Shown in pieces: positions 18,490-25,658 of a stretch of DNA of 32,853 nucleotides; the first letter of the stretch is position 1; each line of letters begins with the position of its first letter. The notes beneath the pieces are model-generated. The model did not search any database and was not told where the DNA came from. It saw nothing but the letters and a program-made list of their open reading frames with translations. The stretch lies in IMG/VR virus record IMGVR_UViG_3300020186_000063, positions 1-32,853 of that record. The stretch is one strand, 5' to 3'. Made by a program: the position numbers and the translations under genes. The DNA comes from a virus.

Positions 18490-20550
18490 ATGGCAAAGAA
18501 GCAACCTATTGTTGGAAAAGGAACGCCTGATGAGGTTGAGGCGTTTACTGAGGTATCCACTCACTACGAACTCTCCCGACAGGACTTGGAGCAAAGAATC
18601 TATCGCAAGAATGGATTTGATGACGCGGACAAGATGTTTGCATCGCATATAGACGAGAACTCATGGCCGTATAGGTCACTGATGTTTGATCCCCGCCCTT
18701 ACACAGTAATCCTCGAGAAATCAGCACGACTCATCGGAAGTAAGCCTAAAGGCCGCCTTGTGCCGCGTGAGGGTGGAGACTCTCTCGGAGCGTACATCAA
18801 TAACGAGTTGCTTGATTATCAATGGGAAGACAATGTGAGGTTAGGCCAGTCAATGATATCAAAGTGGATCATGATGGATCAAAATGTACGAAAGTACGGA
18901 TCTTCATTTGCTTTAGATGATTGGCATTATGAATGTTACACGAAGGATGGAAAGAAGGAGGTATTTTATGATGGACCCAATATGAAGGTACTGAATAATA
19001 GACTTGTTTTCGCTAATCCATCATATGAGTATATTAACAAGTGGTTTGCATATGGGGAATTTTTGACCATAAAGGATCTGGAAACTGTGAATGATGCCGG
19101 TAGAACTAAACCTCAATACAAGAATCTTGATCTTCTACGGGATTCAGTTGATGACTCAACAAAGACAAATGGAGATACGCCAAACATTCAGAGTAAAAAT
19201 AAGCAAATGAAAGGCTTACAGGACTATATGGGGAGAGATGAATACAACAAACCTCTTCTGATTATTCATGAGAGAAGGCCAGATAGATGGATCTCGGTTG
19301 CCATAAAGCATGGTGTCGTGGTACGAGATATCCCCAATCCATACAAGGATCGTGATCTACACGTCAATCACTTGAAATACTATCCTCTCCCTGATGATTT
19401 GTACGGAGTAAATGAGCTGGAGCCTGTAGCGAAGCAAATCAGAGCCATAAATGCTCATTTGTCAGCCTACTCAGACACTATTGCCCTTGCGCTGCGCCCT
19501 CCTATTCACGTTAATCCGATGAACGTACGTCTTCATACCCTCTCATGGGACCCTGAGGCAAAGTGGTTGATGAATACACCTAACGTAGACGTTCAGTTGA
19601 TGAGAATTGACACATCAGTTACAGCTAACTTTCAATCTATCTATCAGGTACTCGTCGGAAGTCTTATGAATGCACTCGGAGAACAATCACAGCAGATGAG
19701 TAGTTCTAATCCCTTCCAACAGGCGGGGAATGTAACAGCAACAGAAATACGCGATACCGCCACGACGAGAAATGTACGCGACAACATGAATAAGGTCTTT
19801 CTTGCAGAGGCACTAAAAAAACAGATCATGTTGTGGCATTCAATGAATCAACAGTTTATGTTTACTGCTAAAACGGATAAGTTAAAGATTATAAGAATTG
19901 CAGGACGTGACGCAGTTGAGTTCTTCACGAGACAGGGATTGTCAGATATCAGACCAACGCAGGAGGATGCAGAGCAAATTGCTACGGGTCAAATGGATTC
20001 TGATTCGATTGCTCCTGGGCCACGCTTTGCAGTTAATGTGGGAGATGACGAAATGGGTATGCCTATGGAAGTACCGAAGTATATGCCTGATGAATCAGGT
20101 GGTGGCGGTAATCTCATTATAGAGCCTGGTGATCTTCAAGGTAACTATAACTATATCCCTGATATTGAGTCAATGGCTGCGCCTTCTGATCAGGACATCG
20201 AGCAGAAGCTTATGGCACTGCTAACAACAATGACAAATCCTGCAATTGTACAGGGGCTGATGCAGGAGGGAGTGAGGCCAAAGTATAAGGAATTACTCAC
20301 AAAAGCAATTGAAGCAACAAACGTAGTCAAAGACGCTGATGCGTACTTTGAAGACATCAAGAACACTCAAATGGGAGGAGGTATTAATGAAGGTCAAATT
20401 AACGGTGGAGGAGTCCCTGCGGCAGCAGGAGGGGTTTCGCCTCAAGGAGATGTGTCAATCGGAGGGATGGAGCCTAGTGCTGTTCCCGCTACTGGAATCG
20501 CAAATCAAATCAGCAGTGGTGGACCCGCGCAAGTTCCAGTCGGAGTCTGA
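18490..20550 (+). CDS. Portal protein (686 aa)
   Basis: The portal forms the dodecameric vertex through which DNA is packaged. Long helical/beta wing and clip regions are recognisable: RNVRDNMNKVFLAEALKKQI and TATEIRDTATT in the C-terminal stem/crown section, an N-terminal FDPRPYTVILEKSARLIG typical of large portals, and position between terminase and scaffold. The last 80 residues are Gly/Pro/Gln-rich and flexible. The final 164 nt overlap the next gene in another frame. The ATG follows leader D's terminator without a visible ribosome-binding site. Confidence 0.85.
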   Translation: MAKKQPIVGKGTPDEVEAFTEVSTHYELSRQDLEQRIYRKNGFDDADKMFASHIDENSWPYRSLMFDPRPYTVILEKSARLIGSKPKGRLVPREGGDSLGAYINNELLDYQWEDNVRLGQSMISKWIMMDQNVRKYGSSFALDDWHYECYTKDGKKEVFYDGPNMKVLNNRLVFANPSYEYINKWFAYGEFLTIKDLETVNDAGRTKPQYKNLDLLRDSVDDSTKTNGDTPNIQSKNKQMKGLQDYMGRDEYNKPLLIIHERRPDRWISVAIKHGVVVRDIPNPYKDRDLHVNHLKYYPLPDDLYGVNELEPVAKQIRAINAHLSAYSDTIALALRPPIHVNPMNVRLHTLSWDPEAKWLMNTPNVDVQLMRIDTSVTANFQSIYQVLVGSLMNALGEQSQQMSSSNPFQQAGNVTATEIRDTATTRNVRDNMNKVFLAEALKKQIMLWHSMNQQFMFTAKTDKLKIIRIAGRDAVEFFTRQGLSDIRPTQEDAEQIATGQMDSDSIAPGPRFAVNVGDDEMGMPMEVPKYMPDESGGGGNLIIEPGDLQGNYNYIPDIESMAAPSDQDIEQKLMALLTTMTNPAIVQGLMQEGVRPKYKELLTKAIEATNVVKDADAYFEDIKNTQMGGGINEGQINGGGVPAAAGGVSPQGDVSIGGMEPSAVPATGIANQISSGGPAQVPVGV

Positions 20551-20701
20551 GTATGTATTTGCAGCAAAGACTGCATGGGCTTACGGTCAGCATGGAAGCG
20601 ATGTCTTAGACATGATTGAAAACAAAGTCAAAGACGCTGAGTTCTTAACAGAAAAAGAACAAGGCAAGCATACGGACAAATTAGCTGAGGCTATGAGTTA
20701 A
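20387..20701 (+). CDS. Hypothetical protein overlapping the portal gene (104 aa)
   Basis: GGAGGAGG lies 6 nt before the ATG, inside the portal gene. The first 164 nt overlap the portal tail out of frame. The protein (MKVKLTVEESLRQQEGFRLK...) contains SEGWSLVLFPLLESQIK, an Ala-rich AAKTAWAYGQHG and an acidic helical end, resembling small proteins often found just after phage portals. The continuation 151 nt past the portal stop supports coding. The overlapping portal segment is low-complexity Gly-rich, as expected if this frame is under the stronger constraint. Confidence 0.7.
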   Translation: MKVKLTVEESLRQQEGFRLKEMCQSEGWSLVLFPLLESQIKSAVVDPRKFQSESEYVFAAKTAWAYGQHGSDVLDMIENKVKDAEFLTEKEQGKHTDKLAEAMS

Positions 20702-20714
20702 AGGAGGTGAGTAT

Positions 20715-20864
20715 ATGGGAGGATTTAGAAGTTTATTTAAAGTGCGCAAGCCTGGAAACGGTGATGCGTTTCAAAAGAAAGCAGAAAGTGCAGGGAGAGC
20801 AAAGCTTTCAATTACTAACAAAGCTAGTAAGGTTCCTAACGGAGGGAAAAAGACTTCTGCTTAA
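20715..20864 (+). CDS. Small basic structural-region protein (49 aa)
   Basis: AAAGGAGGTGAG at ideal spacing supports translation. The protein begins MGGFRSLFKVRKPGNGDAF and is Lys/Gly/Ser-rich and probably disordered. It ends ...GGKKTSA just before another AAGGAGGTGA. It may be a minor head protein or a DNA-contacting peptide. No family is recognised. Confidence 0.6.
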   Translation: MGGFRSLFKVRKPGNGDAFQKKAESAGRAKLSITNKASKVPNGGKKTSA

Positions 20865-20878
20865 GGAGGTGATTATTT

Positions 20879-21130
20879 ATGCCAATTCAAGTAGTTAATG
20901 TTGGAATGTTTGAACGTGATGCAAGTGGCGCAAGAACAACAAACATTACAAAGACAATATCTAACCAAGGAACAGTACGGGTTGTGTATCAGGGGATTGA
21001 ATACGTATTTGGACCAGGAGATTCAAAAAACTTTTCAGACGCCGGAATTGCCGCAGCAGTTGTTGCAGCAGACGCAAGGCTCAGAGTAGCAGACGCCAGA
21101 GATGGTTTAGCTTCAGGGGGTGCTAGTTAA
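20879..21130 (+). CDS. Small beta-rich head-associated protein (83 aa)
   Basis: AAGGAGGTGA precedes the ATG. Residues 1-55 alternate polar and hydrophobic (QVVNVGMFER, TVRVVYQGIEYVFGPGD), suggesting a beta-barrel or clip-like fold, and the last third is Ala-rich helix. Size, composition and position before the scaffold and capsid genes suit a decoration or head-joining protein, which is inference. It ends in TAATG with the next gene. Confidence 0.6.
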   Translation: MPIQVVNVGMFERDASGARTTNITKTISNQGTVRVVYQGIEYVFGPGDSKNFSDAGIAAAVVAADARLRVADARDGLASGGAS

Positions 21131-21366
21131 TGGAAAAGAAACAGTTGGACGAGCTGCCTCCCTCAGACGATGCAGAGTTTTGGGCAGAGGCAGACGTTCA
21201 TACAAACATACAACCGAAGAATCTTTTTGACCAGAAGCATACGCTACGAAGGATTGCGGGTCATCAAGCGCAGTGTACTCACTGTGATTGGGGGTTTCAG
21301 TTAGATCCTGGAGATAGGATAGTAAACGGTCATTTATACAACAAGAAGAATGAGGTAGTTATTTAA
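21130..21366 (+). CDS. Small protein with single zinc-knuckle-like motif (78 aa)
   Basis: It starts one base inside the previous stop (TAATG). Acidic N-terminal 30 residues (LPPSDDAEFWAEADVHT) lead to RRIAGHQAQCTHCDWGF with H45, C49 and C52, then RIVNGHLY with a second His. These could bind one zinc. Similar small CxxC proteins occur between portal and scaffold in other phages. No specific role can be assigned. Confidence 0.6.
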   Translation: MEKKQLDELPPSDDAEFWAEADVHTNIQPKNLFDQKHTLRRIAGHQAQCTHCDWGFQLDPGDRIVNGHLYNKKNEVVI

Positions 21367-21383
21367 GAAAGTGCTTAGGGAGT

Positions 21384-21482
21384 ATGAATGTACTTCGTAA
21401 GGACTTCCTTATAAGTTGTCCGAATGTTTTGACCATTCCGCTTCACCAGCGTTACCAGGTTGCAGAAATGGAGGTGATATGA
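21384..21482 (+). CDS. Possible micro-protein (32 aa)
   Basis: In the gap before the scaffold gene, ATG at 21384 opens MNVLRKDFLISCPNVLTIPL and stops at 21482, immediately before the scaffold ATG. AGGGAG upstream is spaced too closely to be convincing, and AATGGAGGTGATATG near its end is the scaffold ribosome-binding site. Confidence 0.3.
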   Translation: MNVLRKDFLISCPNVLTIPLHQRYQVAEMEVI

Positions 21483-22283
21483 ATGGATACAAATAACGTG
21501 GCTGAAGAAAACGTGGTAGAAACAGATACTACCCAAACCAGTTCGCCACAGGTTGAAAGCCCGATTACTGAGGGCAAAACGGTACAAGGGGAGACTGTAC
21601 AACCTCCTGTTGTAGAGGATGCTAAAGATCCTGCCATGAACGAGGAGCAGCGAAGGGCGTTCCAAGAGATGCGGCAGGAGAATAAACGGTTAAAAGAGAA
21701 AATGGAGGCTCGCCCAACAGGTGAGTCTGCGTTCAATCAGTTTAGGGTGACGACTCCTCCAGCGAGTCAAGCTCCTGTAGATGTGCAGCAATTTACTGAC
21801 CAACTTACAGGCGAGACTAACTGGTACGGGTACAATCAAGCCCAACAACAGAGAGAGCAGCAGATAATCCAGCAGGCGAAGTTCGAAGCACAGCAGACGA
21901 CGCAAGAACTTTTGGATGAGAATAACGCTCGCCAGAAGTTTCCGGCACTGTTTGCTGACCCAGAAGTAGAGCAGGATATAGCCGATAAGTGGCTAGCAGC
22001 AAAGCTAAGGGGGCAGAATGCTTCTATTACTCAAATTGCTGATGGTTTCGCAAGAAAGCTCAAGCAGACCGCTTCCAAAGCCGAAAAAGTAGGCGCGGAG
22101 AGAATCCTGAATGAGGTATCTGACAAGGAAAACGCAGGACTAACGGCACAAGGCCAATCGTCTCAAGGCGCAAAACTCGCAATCTCGCAAGAGGACAGCG
22201 ATAAATTACGTCTTAATACGAGACAAGGAAGCCTTGACGCAGTAACTGCAAGAATCTCACAGATCCCTTGGGCAAACAAGTAA
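21483..22283 (+). CDS. Scaffold-like head assembly protein (266 aa)
   Basis: GGAGGTGAT precedes the ATG. Residues 1-50 are acidic, Thr/Val/Pro-rich and disordered. Residues 55-75 (EEQRRAFQEMRQENKRLKEKM) are a coiled coil, 100-150 are Gln-rich, and the remainder is helical with a Lys-rich section. Position immediately before the major capsid gene, composition and length are characteristic of phage scaffolding proteins, which guide procapsid assembly and are then removed. Sequence-level homology for scaffolds is weak, so this rests on architecture. Confidence 0.7.
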   Translation: MDTNNVAEENVVETDTTQTSSPQVESPITEGKTVQGETVQPPVVEDAKDPAMNEEQRRAFQEMRQENKRLKEKMEARPTGESAFNQFRVTTPPASQAPVDVQQFTDQLTGETNWYGYNQAQQQREQQIIQQAKFEAQQTTQELLDENNARQKFPALFADPEVEQDIADKWLAAKLRGQNASITQIADGFARKLKQTASKAEKVGAERILNEVSDKENAGLTAQGQSSQGAKLAISQEDSDKLRLNTRQGSLDAVTARISQIPWANK

Positions 22284-22292
22284 CCTAGTCTA

Positions 22293-22330
22293 TTCCCCCG
22301 TGGGTAGATAGGGAAAAACTCACGGGGGAA
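22293..22330 (+). other. Perfect 10-bp hairpin upstream of capsid gene
   Basis: TTCCCCCGTG (22293-22302) and CACGGGGGAA (22321-22330) pair perfectly around an 18-nt loop. No U-tract follows: AGAAGAGGTG, the capsid ribosome-binding site, does. It probably protects or marks the 5' end of the capsid mRNA. Confidence 0.8.
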
Positions 22331-22348
22331 AGAAGAGGTGAATTTATT

Positions 22349-23251
22349 ATGTTAACTTCATTTTACGATACAAGTCGAAGAGAAGATCTTTTGGATATTG
22401 TTGCGGATTTGACTCCTGATGACACGCCTTTAGCGACGATGCTTAAAACGTCTACAGCTAAAGACACGATCCATCAGTGGCTCGAGGATTATGTTACTCC
22501 TCCATCATCTGTAACTTTTGCCGCTGAAGGTGCTGCTGCTACATATACAGCGCTCACACAGCCAAACAGAGTAACAAATATTACCGCTACTCTAACTGAA
22601 ACATTCCGTGTTTCAGGTACTGAAATGGCAGTCACGCCAGCAGGTGGAAATCCAATGGATTACCAATCGGGAAAAGCCCTTAGAGTTTGGAAAATGAAAC
22701 AGGAGTATGCCATCGTCAATGGTGCACTTACTTCTGGTGTTTCCGGAACTGCTGCAAGCATGGCTGGTTTGATTAACGTCATTACCACGCTTTACACTGC
22801 ACGCAATTCAGGCACATCACTTTCTGAGACTGAGTTCCAAGATATGCATCAGCATTCATGGGATAAGGGAGGCACAGATAATTCGTTTGATTTAGTCTTA
22901 GTACCGTTTGGTCTTAAGAGAAAAATCGACGGATTTACAGCAGGTGCGACAAAGTATGTTGACCAAAGCGACAAGAGATTGACGCAGCCAGTCGCCATAT
23001 ACGAAACATCAGCTGGTGTAGCCAGAATCATGCAGCACAGGTATGTTGCTAGTGCAGCAGCGAGTCCTGGTCCTCGATTCCTAGGTATCAAAGAGGACAA
23101 ATTCCGAATCGCTTACCTCCGTAAGCCATTTAAGGAAATGCTCGCCAAAGATGGAGATCGTGAGAACGGTCAAATCGTTGGGGAGTTTACTCTTGAATAT
23201 CTCGGTGAAAAGTCGAGTGTTAACCGAAGTGGTTACGCAGTAAACGGCTAA
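22349..23251 (+). CDS. Major capsid protein, SU10/DUF5309-like HK97 fold (300 aa)
   Basis: The protein starts MLTSFYDTSRREDLLDIVAD and shows the pattern of this capsid family: LTPDDTPLATMLKTSTAKDT, HQWLEDYVTPP, a beta-hinge region with RVTNITATLTETFRVSGTE, then the spine helix LRVWKMKQEYAIVNG, and a C-terminal strand pair (EFTLEYLGEKS). These correspond to E-loop, spine helix and A-domain of an HK97 fold. About 300 aa without a delta domain agrees with a separate scaffold upstream. AAGAGGTG is the ribosome-binding site. Both sides carry strong hairpins. Confidence 0.88.
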   Translation: MLTSFYDTSRREDLLDIVADLTPDDTPLATMLKTSTAKDTIHQWLEDYVTPPSSVTFAAEGAAATYTALTQPNRVTNITATLTETFRVSGTEMAVTPAGGNPMDYQSGKALRVWKMKQEYAIVNGALTSGVSGTAASMAGLINVITTLYTARNSGTSLSETEFQDMHQHSWDKGGTDNSFDLVLVPFGLKRKIDGFTAGATKYVDQSDKRLTQPVAIYETSAGVARIMQHRYVASAAASPGPRFLGIKEDKFRIAYLRKPFKEMLAKDGDRENGQIVGEFTLEYLGEKSSVNRSGYAVNG

Positions 23252-23264
23252 TAGTCGTTTGATA

Positions 23265-23290
23265 GTACCTACTGCCCTTTCAGTAGGTAC
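23265..23290 (+). other. Perfect 10-bp hairpin downstream of capsid gene
   Basis: GTACCTACTG (23265-23274) and CAGTAGGTAC (23281-23290) pair perfectly around CCCTTT, 13 nt past the capsid stop. No U-tract follows; the next gene begins 7 nt later. It fits a 3' stabilising or processing structure for capsid mRNA and may down-regulate the gene that follows. Confidence 0.8.
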
Positions 23291-23297
23291 GAATGAA

Positions 23298-23729
23298 ATG
23301 ACTAAACTAATCAAACCAGATCAATTTCTTGCGCACTATATTTACGAGAAGCAGACGAACCCTGATGCTCGTATTGTCATGCGCTCGTATCAGAAACGGG
23401 TTGTCAGTACGATTGATCACATCGTTGAGCTAGCACATGGGGATCGTGACGTTGTTTCCACTGAGAATGATTGGGGAATTGTTGAGGAGTTATTGAAGTT
23501 CTTTGCTAATCAATGGCCTCATGAGTTTAATGAGTTTAAGGCATCAATCCCTGATATACGAAGTACGAGAAATGATGGTGGGTATTCAAAGAGTAAAGAG
23601 ATTAAGTATGTTATGGCTGTTCCTCCACGCTTAGAGAGAATGATTAGGGTTATTTTTCCCATGCAGCAGTGGGACAAGAAATTTGTCAATAAATTTGTAA
23701 AGAGACTTCCTATGTTTAAGGTGGGATAA
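23298..23729 (+). CDS. Head completion / neck candidate (143 aa)
   Basis: The start at 23298 (MTKLIKPDQFLAHYIYEKQ...) is chosen because the longer TTG frame runs through the hairpin. No good Shine-Dalgarno site is visible. The protein is mostly helical and basic, with WGIVEELLKFFANQWPHEF in the middle and PRLERMIRVIFPMQQWDKKF near the end. Its position after the major capsid gene suggests a head-tail connector. No family is recognised. It ends the head operon: the following 180 bases hold a weak terminator and leader C. Confidence 0.55.
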   Translation: MTKLIKPDQFLAHYIYEKQTNPDARIVMRSYQKRVVSTIDHIVELAHGDRDVVSTENDWGIVEELLKFFANQWPHEFNEFKASIPDIRSTRNDGGYSKSKEIKYVMAVPPRLERMIRVIFPMQQWDKKFVNKFVKRLPMFKVG

Positions 23730-23736
23730 AGTATTG

Positions 23737-23758
23737 ACTTACAGTAATGAGTTTTTTT
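23737..23758 (+). terminator. Weak intrinsic terminator after head operon
   Basis: ACTTA (23737-23741) pairs with TGAGT (23748-23752, one G-U) and runs into seven T. The stem is short, so efficiency may be low. Confidence 0.4.
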
Positions 23759-23810
23759 ACTTTCCTATATTTATCCTCTCCCCATAAGATACTACCCTGA
23801 AAGTTTACAG

Positions 23811-23839
23811 TTGCAAGCGAAACAAATCCATGATATATT
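23811..23839 (+). promoter_or_regulatory. Candidate promoter, leader C
   Basis: TTGCAA (23811-23816), a 17-nt spacer and TATATT (23834-23839). Downstream, ACAG-ACTTA-CTGT (23853-23865) forms the same mini-hairpin type as leaders A and E, before a terminator. Confidence 0.6.
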
Positions 23840-23874
23840 GATTTAGTCTAGTACAGACTTACTGTCCTACGGCC

Positions 23875-23909
23875 AGACACCTTCAGCGATAGCTCGGGTG
23901 TCTTTTTTT
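23875..23909 (+). terminator. Intrinsic terminator abutting the next start codon, leader C
   Basis: AGACACC (23875-23881) pairs with GGTGTCT (23897-23903) over 7 bp, followed by seven T and directly by ATG at 23910. A small inner helix AGC/GCT can form in the loop. Confidence 0.8.
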
Positions 23910-25658
23910 ATGGCTAAAATTGCCGCTGGTTTAATAATAAAGAACGACTCAGAGCTGGAAATCCTCAAAAGAGCAGTAGGATCAATCATCAAAGACGTTG
24001 ATGCAATCTACATAACCTCTACTTCGACACCAAACTATAAAATAGAAAAGTTCTGTAAGGAAATAGGAGCTCAGTACTCTTTCTTTCCGTGGGTCAATGA
24101 CTTCTCAAAAGCGCGTAATTTCAATATGGCGCAGATCCCCGCTGAGTATGAGTGGTACTTCTGGATGGATACTGATGACGTTGTACAGGGTGCTGAGACC
24201 TTCAGGGATGCCATCACTATTGCTGAGGCTAATAACATCAAAGCAGTCTTCGCCCGTTATCTGTATCAGGTAGAACTTGATGGGAAGGGAAAGATCAAGA
24301 ATATTCTCATTGAACACCTCAGAGAGAGATTGATAAGAAATGATGGTACATATGAATGGGTAGCACCTATTCATGAGACACTCATTGAGAAAGTACCCGC
24401 AGGAAAAACTGACTTTCAAGGCTTCTGTGTTGTTCACTTGATGGCTGCTGATCAGATGGAAAAATCTATGTGGAGAAATATTGCCATTCTTGAGCAGAAC
24501 ATCATTGATAATCCTGCTGATCCCCGCCCTGTCTACTACCTAGCTAAAGCGTATTTTGATACACGGATTCCCGAGGTTTTAAGTGAGCCAATTGGAGAAG
24601 GACTGGATTCTTTGATGATTGAGCTGGTTAAGGTATACCTTGCTACATCAGGATGGGCTGAGGAGCGCGCGCAGGCGTGGGAGTATATGTCAATGGTATA
24701 TCGGGAGCGTCAGGACTTTAAGGAGGGCATTAACTGCCTCATGAATGCGCTCAAAGAAGATCCTAAATTTACCTCAGCATATATTCAACTCGCCCTCTGT
24801 TATGTTCTGATGAAGGATTGGGAGAAGGCAATGCATTGGGTCAAAATGGCTGGAAATGTTGATATTCCTAAAACTACGCTTGTTATTAATCCTAAAGACT
24901 ACAAGGTGATGATTCTTGAGGCGTTGTTCCACATCTACTTAAATACAGGGAAGTTAGACGAAGTAGTTAAGGTAGCAACAGACCTGAATGAGATGCTTCC
25001 TAACGATCTCAATGCAAATCGGGTGAAGGATGTCATAGATCTTAAGGGGAGAAACGATCTCGCGCATTATATTGTTAAGCTTGCTCATCATCTCAGCAAG
25101 ACAGGACAGGTCGAGCAATTGGAGAACTTAGTAGTCTCAATTCCACTTGAAATAGCTAACGAGCCGGCGATGGTTGATCTTAGAAATCAATTTACTAAGC
25201 CACGAATATGGGCAGATGATGAGATAGCAATCTTCTGCGGTCCTGGATTTGAACAATGGAGCTGGAAATCGGTAGCAAGGGGCATCGGCGGATCTGAGGA
25301 GGCTGTCATTTACATGAGCCATGAGTTAGCAAAGCTAGGGTGGAAAGTATACATCTATGCAGATCCACAGCAGGATGCAGGAGTACATGACGGCGTAGTG
25401 TGGATTCCTTACCATCAAATCAACTGGAGAGATCAATTTAATATTCTAATTGGCTGGAGGAATATTGGATTATTTGATGTTCCTACTCTGAAAGCGAAAA
25501 AATCGTACCTCTGGAATCATGACATCCAGAACGGATTAACGTATACCCCTGAGAGGGTGAATAAGATAACGAAGGCAATGTTTTTGAGCAAATGGCATCG
25601 GGAGAACGTACCGCAGCTAGATGAGATGAAGGTAATGTACACGGGTAATGGTATATGA
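23910..25658 (+). CDS. GT2 glycosyltransferase with TPR region and N-terminal half of a GT-B enzyme (582 aa)
   Basis: The ATG directly after leader C is chosen; a GTG at 23898 lies inside the hairpin. Residues 1-200 are a GT-A (GT2) domain: AAGLIIKNDSELE, FSKARN (65-70) and the metal-binding DxD, WMDTDD (85-90). Residues about 205-400 are TPR-like helices. Residues about 440-582 are the N-terminal Rossmann half of a GT-B (GT4) enzyme: IAIFCGP, GIGGSEEAVIYMSHELAKLG, ending FLSKWHRENVP and MYTGNGI. The chain stops exactly where a GT-B C-terminal half should follow. That half is found in the next gene. The product probably helps build a glycan decorating the virion, DNA or host surface. Confidence 0.82.
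   Translation: MAKIAAGLIIKNDSELEILKRAVGSIIKDVDAIYITSTSTPNYKIEKFCKEIGAQYSFFPWVNDFSKARNFNMAQIPAEYEWYFWMDTDDVVQGAETFRDAITIAEANNIKAVFARYLYQVELDGKGKIKNILIEHLRERLIRNDGTYEWVAPIHETLIEKVPAGKTDFQGFCVVHLMAADQMEKSMWRNIAILEQNIIDNPADPRPVYYLAKAYFDTRIPEVLSEPIGEGLDSLMIELVKVYLATSGWAEERAQAWEYMSMVYRERQDFKEGINCLMNALKEDPKFTSAYIQLALCYVLMKDWEKAMHWVKMAGNVDIPKTTLVINPKDYKVMILEALFHIYLNTGKLDEVVKVATDLNEMLPNDLNANRVKDVIDLKGRNDLAHYIVKLAHHLSKTGQVEQLENLVVSIPLEIANEPAMVDLRNQFTKPRIWADDEIAIFCGPGFEQWSWKSVARGIGGSEEAVIYMSHELAKLGWKVYIYADPQQDAGVHDGVVWIPYHQINWRDQFNILIGWRNIGLFDVPTLKAKKSYLWNHDIQNGLTYTPERVNKITKAMFLSKWHRENVPQLDEMKVMYTGNGI

Noticed and set aside
20707-20898. + strand ORF of 63 codons starting at 20707
   Set aside because: It overlaps the well-spaced AAAGGAGGTGAG start at 20715 in another frame and has no ribosome-binding site itself.
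23259-23297. TTG start for the gene after the capsid gene
   Set aside because: It would translate through the perfect 10-bp hairpin at 23265-23290; the ATG at 23298 is simpler, although neither has a good Shine-Dalgarno site.
23731-23780. Promoter from TTGACT near 23734 with TATATT near 23766
   Set aside because: The spacing is 26 nt, far from optimal, and the region contains a weak terminator. TTGCAA-17-TATATT at 23811 is better.
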